From contig JAEEKM010000344.1 of assembly GCA_016282455.1 (NCBI GenBank), positions 1-5,611 of the forward strand: a DNA stretch of 5,611 bases, in the 5' to 3' direction. This document shows, piece after piece, positions 1 to 5,501 of the stretch. The position numbers were made by a program, and so were the translations under genes. The notes under the pieces were generated by a model that saw only the letters and a list, made by a program, of their open reading frames with translations, searched no databases and was not told the DNA's origin. Position 1 is the stretch's first letter; the number at the start of each line of letters is the position of its first letter. This DNA comes from Treponema sp. GTDB taxonomy: Bacteria > Spirochaetota > Spirochaetia > Treponematales > Treponemataceae.

Positions 1-6
1 GATGCA

Positions 7-690
7 ATGCAGAATTCTCAGAAACGCAAGAATGACCGCATTGTGATTACACCCGATTCTCTTCGCAAACTGGGTATTCCCAGAAAGGAAACGGTTGTTG
101 TCCTTCAGAACGTGCCCAGACACTGTATTCTTCAGGAACTTACTTTTGGTGGTGCTAAGGTTGTGCTTCTTGGTATAGCCCAGTTCCTTATGAATAAGGA
201 TGTACTTCTTCGCCTTGAGTTTGATGACCCCCACGAAACCATTCCTCTCCAGGGTACTGTAACCGGAACCCTGCCTGTGGAAGGTCGAAAAGATATTGTG
301 GTGGTGAACATTCAGTTTACCGAGCAGGGTACGCCTCTGGCTTACAAGATTCACATCAATAACTATCTGACTACAGTTCTTAAAAAGGATATGAATACTG
401 TGTTTGCAGGAGATGCCGGTGCTCCAGGTTCTGCTCCTCAGACTGCACCTGTGGCAAAAACTGCTCCCGCTTCAGGAACTGCAACACCAACTGGAACGGC
501 TAATGCAGGTCAGACTGCAGTAAATCAGCAGGCTCCACAGACCGCTCCTTCTGCAAATGCAAGTGCGGCAGCAAGTGCCCCTGTAAATGCAAATGCTGGT
601 GCTAATGTAAATGCAAATGCCGGCGCAGCAACAGCACAAGGTACTGGAACTGCCAATCCTTCACCTGCAGCACAGACACCACAAGCCTAG
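7..690 (+). CDS. PilZ-like domain protein with disordered Ala/Pro-rich tail (5' end may lie outside the window)
   Basis: The protein is 227 aa from the first visible ATG. Residues about 6-125 look like a PilZ fold, the usual cyclic-di-GMP receptor domain: an Arg-x3-Arg pair near the N-terminus (R7, R11), a glycine-turn motif E44-L-T-F-G-G49, then the strand pattern VLLRLEF...LQGTVTG...VVVNIQF and a closing IHINNYL helix. The classical second motif is [D/N]-x-S-x-x-G; here Asp/Asn is replaced by Glu and Ser by Thr, so ligand binding is uncertain. Residues about 135-227 are low-complexity Ala, Pro, Thr, Gln, Asn and Gly, probably disordered, with short repeats. There is no signal peptide from this start, so a cytoplasmic location is likely. 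The frame stays open to the left edge (codons GAT GCA precede the ATG) and no ribosome site fits in the six bases available, so the true start may be upstream. The TPR gene follows after 8 nt. PilZ is my reading of the pattern; the role is unknown. Confidence 0.65.
   Translation: MQNSQKRKNDRIVITPDSLRKLGIPRKETVVVLQNVPRHCILQELTFGGAKVVLLGIAQFLMNKDVLLRLEFDDPHETIPLQGTVTGTLPVEGRKDIVVVNIQFTEQGTPLAYKIHINNYLTTVLKKDMNTVFAGDAGAPGSAPQTAPVAKTAPASGTATPTGTANAGQTAVNQQAPQTAPSANASAAASAPVNANAGANVNANAGAATAQGTGTANPSPAAQTPQA
583..630 (+). repeat. 24-bp tandem direct repeat in the PilZ-protein tail
   Basis: Two adjacent 24-bp units (583-606 and 607-630) share the identical first 14 bases GTAAATGCAAATGC and encode VNANAGAN then VNANAGAA. 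Third-base differences later in the second unit suggest an older duplication. The length is a multiple of three, so gain or loss of a unit would leave the frame intact. Confidence 0.7.
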
Positions 691-693
691 GAG
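689..693 (+). promoter_or_regulatory. Shine-Dalgarno site for the TPR gene, overlapping the upstream stop codon
   Basis: AGGAG begins within the TAG stop (688-690) of the PilZ-like gene and ends 5 nt before the ATG at 699. This fixes the TPR start and implies that the two genes are co-transcribed and probably translationally coupled. Confidence 0.75.
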
Positions 694-698
694 ACTAA

Positions 699-1838
699 AT
701 GAATCCTTCGAACCCTCTGAAAAGCGTATATTTTCTCAATCTGCCCAAGGACTTTGTGCTTGAAAACACAAAGCTTTCCTTTGACAGCAGCATTCCTCTT
801 CCCGTGCAAAAAAAAGACGGAGAGGAAGATAAAGAACCTTCTGTTTCAGATATTACGGAAGAACAGATTCTTTCCGGAATGCGCACAGTTCTTGCCTACG
901 ACCTGAACAACAAGAACCGTGACTACTACCGTACTCTGGTAACTCAGGCCCGTCCCAACATTAAAAAGGAACTTTCCGAAGCGGCAATTCTTAAAGCCCG
1001 CAACGAAGACTGGGATCTTGCAGAAGAAATATGGCTTGCCCTTCATGGACTTGACGGAGCAGACAAGGCAATCATCCTGAACATGGCAATTTTTTACGAC
1101 CAGCGTGGAGATGCCCTGCGTGCCCATGCCCTCTACGAAGATGCCGATGCCTACGATGACCTTGCACAGAACTATTACCAGGAATCAATGGAAGCAGAAC
1201 CTGAAATGCCCGATGCATTTTTTAACGCAGGTTTTTACTATCTTAAAAAACACAACTTCCCCCGCGCAAAGGGATGTTTTGAAAGTTATCTTGCCCTGAC
1301 CTCTGATTTAAAATCAGAAGACCTTGATGACAACGGTACTTACAAGCGTGAACGTGCCCAGGAGATGATTGATAAAATCTCCAACAGAAAACTCGAAGAC
1401 GAACACTTTCATCTTGCTTACGACCTCATTGCTTCCGGTGAAGAAGAAAAGGGTCTTGCAGAAATCCGTAAGTTCATTCAGGACAATCCTGCCGTATGGA
1501 ATGCCTGGTTCCTGCTTGGCTGGGGTTTGCGCAGACTGGGGCGTTTTTCCGACGCACTTAAGGCATTTGAAAAAGCCCGTGAATGTGAGGGTGGGGATGA
1601 AAATGCAGACACCCTTAACGAACTTGCCATTTGCCAGATGGAAACAGGAAAACTTGACGAAGCCCAGGAAAGCCTTGTAGAAGCTCTCTCCATTGACCCT
1701 GACAGTACAAAAGTTATCAGTAACCTTGGTTGTCTTTTCTTAAAGAGGGGAGACAAAGAGGAAGCAAAAAAATATTTCCAGACTGTTCTTGAAATTGACC
1801 CTGAAGACAAAATTGCAAGGGCACAACTAGGACTTTAA
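699..1838 (+). CDS. Tetratricopeptide-repeat (TPR) protein
   Basis: This 379-aa protein has no signal peptide or membrane segment, so it is probably a cytoplasmic scaffold. Residues 1-55 are a non-repeat, charged N-terminal part. From about residue 90 the sequence is helical, and TPR-like units can be read at roughly 125-160, 170-203, 235-263, 266-296, 304-334 and 337-371. The best ones carry the usual pattern, for example WNAWFLLGWGLRRLGRFSDALKAFEKA and the final two, which contain IDPDS and IDPED between the helices. TPR units bind partner proteins; the partner cannot be told from sequence. The gene begins 8 nt after the PilZ-like gene with an AGGAG site, so the two are likely one operon, and the PilZ-like protein is a reasonable candidate partner (inference). 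Its last 12 bp overlap the convergent larC gene. The family is clear but the function is not known. Confidence 0.85.
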   Translation: MNPSNPLKSVYFLNLPKDFVLENTKLSFDSSIPLPVQKKDGEEDKEPSVSDITEEQILSGMRTVLAYDLNNKNRDYYRTLVTQARPNIKKELSEAAILKARNEDWDLAEEIWLALHGLDGADKAIILNMAIFYDQRGDALRAHALYEDADAYDDLAQNYYQESMEAEPEMPDAFFNAGFYYLKKHNFPRAKGCFESYLALTSDLKSEDLDDNGTYKRERAQEMIDKISNRKLEDEHFHLAYDLIASGEEEKGLAEIRKFIQDNPAVWNAWFLLGWGLRRLGRFSDALKAFEKARECEGGDENADTLNELAICQMETGKLDEAQESLVEALSIDPDSTKVISNLGCLFLKRGDKEEAKKYFQTVLEIDPEDKIARAQLGL

Positions 1839-3131
1839 AAAAGAACGTCTGGCTTCTTCATAAGAGATATTATTTACCCGGCTGCTTTTTGCAAGGGAAT
1901 CATGCTCCGGGTAAACTCTTTCTTTTCCTTCAATAAACACTTTTTTTCCTTCAATCTGTCCGTACTTTGTGCTGACGGAAGTTTTTTCTCTCGGAAGAAT
2001 TGTTCTTTCCATTTCCATTCGCCTTATGCCAATGGTGGTGGTGTTTTCAAAAATTATTTTTTCAAGCAGACTTATATCTTCTTTTTCACAGATAACGGTG
2101 AGGGTGTAGCCAGGCCTGTTTTTTTTCATAAAGCAGGGTGAAAAACTAACGTCTCTTGCTCCGTGGGAAAATAATTCTTCCATTACAAAACCCATTGCTT
2201 CTCCGGTGCAGTCGTCCATGTTTGTTTCAAGCTTAACAATTGTGTCAGTCTGATTTTCTTTTTCAGAAACTGCTTCTTCTATGAACATGGCACGCAGAAT
2301 ACTTGCCCTTCTGTAAGTTCTTTTTCCAGCCCCCAGACCTGTGTTTGTGATGCGGAATTTTTTTGGAAGGGTATCGTCTGTTTTTACTGCGGCAATAAAG
2401 GCAGCTCCTGTCGGGGTAACAAACTCGCCTTCTTCTTCCATGAACGAAAGATTAAGGCCGTATTTTTCTGCAATGTTTGTTACTGCGGGAACTGGAACGG
2501 GAAGCATTCCGTGGGCACAGCGGACAAAACCTTTTCCTTCGTTTATGGAGGGAACGTATACTTTTGAAATGTTAAGGTTTGTAAAACAGGTGGCAAGGGC
2601 AATTATGTCTACAATGGAATCTATTGCTCCCACTTCGTGAAAGTGTACGTCTTCGATATGCCTTCCGTGGGCTTTTGCTTCTGCTTCTGCAAGAATAAGA
2701 AATATTTTTTTTGCAAGACTCCCTGCTTCTTCTGTCATTTTTGTAGCATCGATTATGGAATAGACATCCTTTAGATTTCTATGTTCGTGGTGGTGGGTGT
2801 GTTCATGCTCGTGTTCGTGGTCATCGTGCGGGGCTTCGTGGTCATGGCTGTGTTCGTGATGGTGATGCTCGTGCTCATGTCCGTGAAGATATTCCATGTC
2901 GTGGTCATGGTTTTCATGTTCTTCATCTAAAATTACATCAAAGTCCCTGCAGCGGATTCCGCTTTTAAAAACGTCAGAGATTGATATGGAAAAACCTTCT
3001 GCAGGAATTGAAGCCAAAGTCTCTGTAAGAACATTTTCATCAGCACCTAAATCAAGAAGGGCTGCAACACCCATGTCTCCGCTTATACCGGATGCACATT
3101 CAAGATAGAGTGAATGAGATTTTTTTTCCAT
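1827..3131 (-). CDS. larC: LarC, nickel insertion protein for the nickel-pincer nucleotide cofactor (single uninterrupted frame)
   Basis: LarC is the CTP-dependent cyclometallase that inserts nickel into the dithiolated pyridinium nucleotide made by LarB and LarE, giving the NPN cofactor of lactate racemase. The 434-aa product shows the family start (ECASGISGDM, residues 11-20, then ALLDLGA), the HFHEVGAIDSIVDI block at about 163-176, the FVTPTGAA block at 237-244, and the C-terminal LarC2 part opening with ETNMDDCTGEAMG at 302-314 and containing KKNRPGYTL at 336-344. Between residues 72 and 117 lies a loop with 22 histidines in 46 residues mixed with Asp and Glu, fitting nickel binding or storage. 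In Lactiplantibacillus plantarum larC is split as larC1/larC2 and joined by a frameshift; here both parts are in one frame. It starts 3 nt after the larE-larB stop codon and its end overlaps the TPR gene by 12 bp. Identification is firm. Confidence 0.95.
   Translation of the reverse strand: MEKKSHSLYLECASGISGDMGVAALLDLGADENVLTETLASIPAEGFSISISDVFKSGIRCRDFDVILDEEHENHDHDMEYLHGHEHEHHHHEHSHDHEAPHDDHEHEHEHTHHHEHRNLKDVYSIIDATKMTEEAGSLAKKIFLILAEAEAKAHGRHIEDVHFHEVGAIDSIVDIIALATCFTNLNISKVYVPSINEGKGFVRCAHGMLPVPVPAVTNIAEKYGLNLSFMEEEGEFVTPTGAAFIAAVKTDDTLPKKFRITNTGLGAGKRTYRRASILRAMFIEEAVSEKENQTDTIVKLETNMDDCTGEAMGFVMEELFSHGARDVSFSPCFMKKNRPGYTLTVICEKEDISLLEKIIFENTTTIGIRRMEMERTILPREKTSVSTKYGQIEGKKVFIEGKERVYPEHDSLAKSSRVNNISYEEARRSFLKS
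1873..1915 (+). terminator. Hairpin inside the larC 3' end, possible terminator for the PilZ-TPR operon
   Basis: TTTACCCGG (1873-1881) and CCGGGTAAA (1907-1915) form a perfect 9-bp stem with a 25-nt loop. It begins 35 nt after the TPR stop codon and is followed on the plus strand by a pyrimidine-rich run (CTCTTTCTTTTCCTTC) rather than a pure T tract. That position suits a terminator for the plus-strand operon encoded within codons of the opposing larC gene. The tail is imperfect and the loop long, so termination is an inference; the inverted repeat itself is certain. Confidence 0.4.
2781..2918 (-). other. Histidine-rich region of LarC
   Basis: This stretch encodes LarC residues 72-117, in which nearly every second residue is His and most others are Asp or Glu. 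At the DNA level it is a degenerate run of CAT/CAC and GAA/GAC codons, so it is prone to length change. His-rich loops are common in nickel chaperones such as HypB and UreE and occur in many LarC proteins; a nickel-holding role here is an inference. Confidence 0.85.
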
Positions 3132-3134
3132 AAA

Positions 3135-4613
3135 CTACACTCCCAGGGCAAGTCTGTTTATTTGGGTCGCAATGTAACCTGCACCATAACCGTTATCTAT
3201 ATTCACGACAGAAATTCCATTTGCACAGGAATTAATCATTGTAAGCAGGGCAGAGAGTCCTTCGAAACTTGCACCATAACCCACAGAGGTTGGAACTGCA
3301 ATCACAGGACATTTTACCATGCCGCCCACAACACTTGCCAGTGCTCCTTCCATGCCTGCAACTGCAACCACACAGGAGGCTCCGTTAAAATCACTGCTGT
3401 GGGAAAGCAGTCTGTGTATGCCGCTTACGCCAACGTCAAAAAGACGGACAACTTTTGTTCCAAAAAATTCTGCGCTCTGGGCTGCTTCTTCTGCAACGGG
3501 AATGTCTGCGGTTCCTGCGGTACAGACAATTACCTTTCCCTTAAGTTCGTTTTTCTTCTCATCAATTTTTAAAATGCGGGAAACTTCATCATACTCTGCA
3601 AGGGGAAATTCTTTTTTAATAAGTTCTGCCTGACGGGCATTTGCTCTGGTTCCGAGAACCCGACCCTCTTTTTCAAAAAGCCGTTTGTAAATGGCAAGAA
3701 GAAAATCATCCGTCTTACCCTGACAGAATACCACTTCGTCAAAACCCGTGCGTTCTTTTCGTGAAGTGTCAAGTTTTGCAAAACCCAGGTCATCGTATTT
3801 ATTTTCGCTTAGCACTTTGTTCATGCTGCCGCTTTTAAAACCTGTCATGTCCATTGTTACATAAGTAAAGCCCAGTGAAGAAAATTTTTCTTCCACCAGA
3901 GAATGCATTTCTGTAAGTTTTGAAAAGTCATCTGGCATTACCTCAATGCGGGCAAGGTTTCCGTGATTCCTTACCCTGCAGCTAGTAAAGCCTTTTTCAA
4001 AAAGAAAGAGTTCTGCCTTTTCAATGCGGGAAAGTTTTTCTTCTGTAATTTTTTCTCCGTAAGCAATGCGGGAGGCAAGACAGGCGGCAGATGGTTTGTC
4101 CCATGTGGAAAGTGAAAGTTCTTTAGAAAGGGAACGGATTTCTTCTTTTGTAAGGCCACATTCTTTTAAAGGACTTTTTATTCCAAGTTCTGCAAGAGCC
4201 TTCATTCCGGGGCGCCAGTCTCCAGTGTCATCAAGGTTACTTCCGTCACAGACGTATTTAATGTTTTTTTCTTTTGCAATGTTAACTATTTGTGAGAAAA
4301 TATTTTTTTTGCAAAAGTAGCAGCGGTCAGCGGGGTTGTCACTTACTTTTTTTTCTTCAAGCGGATTTACGTTAAGAACTATGTGGGTAATATTTTCTTT
4401 TTTGCAGAAGGCAAGTGCTTCTTCCATATCTCTTCGGGCAAGAAAGCAGGAAGTCACTGTTACTGCGACGGCATTTTTTCCAAGAAGATCATGTGCAAGT
4501 TTTACAAGAAATGTGGAGTCTACCCCACCTGAAAATGCTATGGCCACACTCTCCATTTTTATGAGAGTATCTTTTAACCGCTCAAACTTTTCCAGGGTAT
4601 CAGCCTTTAACAT
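3135..4613 (-). CDS. LarE-LarB fusion: sulfur transferase plus NaAD carboxylase/hydrolase for NPN cofactor synthesis
   Basis: Two enzymes are joined in 492 aa. Residues 1 to about 268 are LarE, the ATP-dependent sulfur transferase: a PP-loop SGGVDS (28-33), CYFC (98-101), DGSN (123-126), KPSAACLASR (173-182), CRVRNHGNLARIEV (212-225) and the usual LarE ending with GFKSGSMNKVL. Residues about 273-492 are LarB, a PurE-like enzyme that carboxylates nicotinic acid adenine dinucleotide and removes AMP: DLGFAKLD (275-282), GRVLGTRA, VCTAGTADIPVAEEAA (363-378), VAGMEGALASVVGG (418-431), PTSVGYGASF (441-450) and the NSCANG block, whose C463 matches the catalytic cysteine near the end of L. plantarum LarB. 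Both active sites look intact. The LarB part lacks the N-terminal helical segment of roughly 25 residues that stand-alone LarB proteins carry before DLGFAKLD, and the linker is only a few residues. There is no stop between the halves. The first ATG is kept because LarE proteins normally start about 20-25 residues before the PP-loop. larC follows after 3 nt. Confidence 0.93.
   Translation of the reverse strand: MLKADTLEKFERLKDTLIKMESVAIAFSGGVDSTFLVKLAHDLLGKNAVAVTVTSCFLARRDMEEALAFCKKENITHIVLNVNPLEEKKVSDNPADRCYFCKKNIFSQIVNIAKEKNIKYVCDGSNLDDTGDWRPGMKALAELGIKSPLKECGLTKEEIRSLSKELSLSTWDKPSAACLASRIAYGEKITEEKLSRIEKAELFLFEKGFTSCRVRNHGNLARIEVMPDDFSKLTEMHSLVEEKFSSLGFTYVTMDMTGFKSGSMNKVLSENKYDDLGFAKLDTSRKERTGFDEVVFCQGKTDDFLLAIYKRLFEKEGRVLGTRANARQAELIKKEFPLAEYDEVSRILKIDEKKNELKGKVIVCTAGTADIPVAEEAAQSAEFFGTKVVRLFDVGVSGIHRLLSHSSDFNGASCVVAVAGMEGALASVVGGMVKCPVIAVPTSVGYGASFEGLSALLTMINSCANGISVVNIDNGYGAGYIATQINRLALGV
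3140..3144 (-). promoter_or_regulatory. Shine-Dalgarno site for larC inside the end of larE-larB
   Basis: GGGAG on the minus strand lies 8 nt before the larC ATG and within the last codons of larE-larB. The stop and start are separated by only TTT, so translational coupling of the two genes is likely. Confidence 0.65.
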
Positions 4614-4619
4614 ATAAAT

Positions 4620-4648
4620 ATTTTACAGACAGATGCTTTCTTTTGCAA
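4620..4648 (-). promoter_or_regulatory. Candidate promoter of the lar operon, giving a leaderless transcript
   Basis: On the minus strand TTGCAA (4643-4648, 4 of 6 to the -35 consensus) is followed after exactly 17 nt by TAAAAT (4620-4625, 5 of 6 to the -10). The ATG of larE-larB starts at 4613, so a normal start site 6-7 nt past the -10 falls on or next to the A of the ATG. No Shine-Dalgarno sequence precedes this ATG, which agrees with a leaderless mRNA. The rest of the 89-nt divergent gap (4614-4702) holds the recombinase ribosome site but no convincing plus-strand promoter. Confidence 0.5.
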
Positions 4649-4690
4649 GTCATGTCACCAGGCAGGCGTTTCCTTTCCGACAAATTCTCA

Positions 4691-4696
4691 AGGAGG
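4691..4696 (+). promoter_or_regulatory. Shine-Dalgarno site that sets the recombinase start
   Basis: AGGAGG lies 6 nt before the ATG at 4703. The frame is open further upstream to an ATG at 4643, but the conserved invertase N-terminus begins exactly at MTYGYIRVST. The 20 extra residues from 4643 would be unlike the family, so the downstream start is chosen. Confidence 0.9.
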
Positions 4697-4702
4697 TATG
4701 TT

Positions 4703-5356
4703 ATGACATACGGATACATCAGGGTGAGTACGGATAAACAGACGGTGGAAAATCAGCGGTTTGAAATCAGCAGGTTTTGTGCAGGTGAAAAAATTCATAT
4801 TGACGGCTGGATTCAGGAAACAATCAGCGGAACAAAGAGTTATACAAAACGTCAGCTTGGAAAACTTTTAACGGAAGTAAAAAGCGGAGACCTTATTATA
4901 TGCACGGAACTTTCAAGGCTTGGAAGAAATCTTTTTATGATAATGCAGATTCTCAATATCTGTATGGAAAAAAACAGTCGGGTCTGGACCTTAAAAGAAC
5001 ATTACCGTCTGGGCGACAATATAGAAAGTAAAGTACTTGCATTTGCTTTCGGCTTAAGTGCGGAGATTGAACGAAACCTTATAAGTCAGAGAACAAAAGA
5101 AGCACTTTCCCGCCGCCGTGCCGAAGGAAAAACTTTGGGCTGCCCCAGGGGTAAACACAGAAGGCTGAACCTTACCTGTAAAAAAAATCATCAGTGGATT
5201 GTGGAGGAACTTTCTCATAAAAAAAGTAAGCTTTCTATTGCAAGAAAACTCGGAGTCTCCAAAAACACCCTTTACCGATACCTTGCCTACACCGGGCTCA
5301 GAAAACCCCTTGCCTGTAAGCAGAAATCCTGGCTTCAATGGGGTATTATTCACTAA
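4703..5356 (+). CDS. Small serine recombinase, Mpi-like master DNA invertase
   Basis: The 217-aa product is an intact serine recombinase of the resolvase/invertase group. R7 and catalytic S9 lie in YIRVSTDKQ, the second catalytic pair R72 and R75 in ELSRLGRN, and the long E-helix region AFGLSAEIERNLISQRTKEAL spans about 115-135. A C-terminal helix-turn-helix sits at about 177-194 (LSIARKLGVSKNTLYRYL). From memory, the segments TVENQRFEI, ETISGTK and FGLSAEIERNLISQRT resemble Bacteroides Mpi, the invertase that flips many polysaccharide promoters, more than Pin/Hin/Gin or Tn3 resolvases; I could not run a search. It acts by a covalent serine-DNA intermediate at inverted repeats. The gene stands alone: divergent from larE-larB, with no transposase, phage gene or clear crossover sites beside it, so its targets are probably remote. 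No clear promoter is seen upstream. The class is very sure; the Mpi assignment is likely. Confidence 0.92.
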   Translation: MTYGYIRVSTDKQTVENQRFEISRFCAGEKIHIDGWIQETISGTKSYTKRQLGKLLTEVKSGDLIICTELSRLGRNLFMIMQILNICMEKNSRVWTLKEHYRLGDNIESKVLAFAFGLSAEIERNLISQRTKEALSRRRAEGKTLGCPRGKHRRLNLTCKKNHQWIVEELSHKKSKLSIARKLGVSKNTLYRYLAYTGLRKPLACKQKSWLQWGIIH

Positions 5357-5425
5357 ATAAACGAATTTTTGAAACTTCTTTCAGTAAAATTAAAACAATA
5401 GTGCGTTTTTTTTGTTTTTTGGTGT

Positions 5426-5448
5426 ATTTAATTTGACTCAAACTAAAT
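5426..5448. repeat. Near-palindrome overlapping the -35 box of the rightmost promoter
   Basis: The arms ATTTAATTTG (5426-5435) and CAAACTAAAT (5439-5448) pair at 9 of 10 positions around a 3-nt centre. The size and symmetry fit a dimeric repressor or activator site. It covers the -35 hexamer, so a bound protein could block or recruit RNA polymerase. The regulator is unknown. It is too AT-rich, and lacks a directly following T tract, to be a convincing terminator. Confidence 0.5.
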
Positions 5449-5462
5449 CTGCCGTTTACAAT
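5433..5462 (+). promoter_or_regulatory. Candidate sigma-70-type promoter for the rightmost gene
   Basis: TTGACT (5433-5438) and TACAAT (5457-5462) each match 5 of 6 consensus bases with an 18-nt spacer. Transcription would start near 5469, giving a leader of about 33 nt containing the 12-bp palindrome TTTTTTAAAAAA (5477-5488). The ribosome site AAGGAG (5487-5492) overlaps its end and lies 9 nt before the ATG. The remaining intergenic stretch from 5357 is AT-rich with a T-rich run at 5405-5420 and shows no gene. Confidence 0.6.
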
Positions 5463-5501
5463 AGTAAAAAAGTGAGTTTTTTAAAAAAGGAGTATCATTT
5501 T

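Noticed and set aside
2781..2918. The repetitive CAT/GTG-rich stretch as a CRISPR or tandem repeat array.
   Set aside because: The pattern is explained by alternating His and acidic codons in LarC. There are no fixed-length repeats or spacers.
3114..3633. Long plus-strand open frames opposite larE-larB (for example 3114-3572) as genes.
   Set aside because: They lie fully antisense to well-conserved Lar motifs, have Cys/His-rich or Ser-rich composition typical of shadow frames, and lack ribosome sites.
3135..3800. A separate LarB gene starting at an internal ATG, rather than a fusion.
   Set aside because: The frame is continuous, the possible internal Met (residue 264) lies within the conserved LarE ending, and no ribosome site typical of this window stands before it.
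4643..4702. Extended recombinase N-terminus starting at the upstream ATG at 4643.
   Set aside because: The family's conserved N-terminus starts at the ATG at 4703, directly after AGGAGG. The extra 20 residues have no ribosome site and are not family-like.
5385..5420. T-rich run after the recombinase gene as a rho-independent terminator.
   Set aside because: The only stem I can find before the run is about 5 bp (AAAAC with GTTTT), mostly A-T with an 8-nt loop. That is too weak to call a terminator.
5358..5458. TAAACG (5358-5363) and CGTTTA (5453-5458) as inverted repeats flanking a promoter next to the invertase, as in an invertible switch.
   Set aside because: Only 6 bp match and neither arm extends in either direction, which is expected by chance in AT-rich DNA. 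The right arm also overlaps the -10 box, so inversion would break the promoter.
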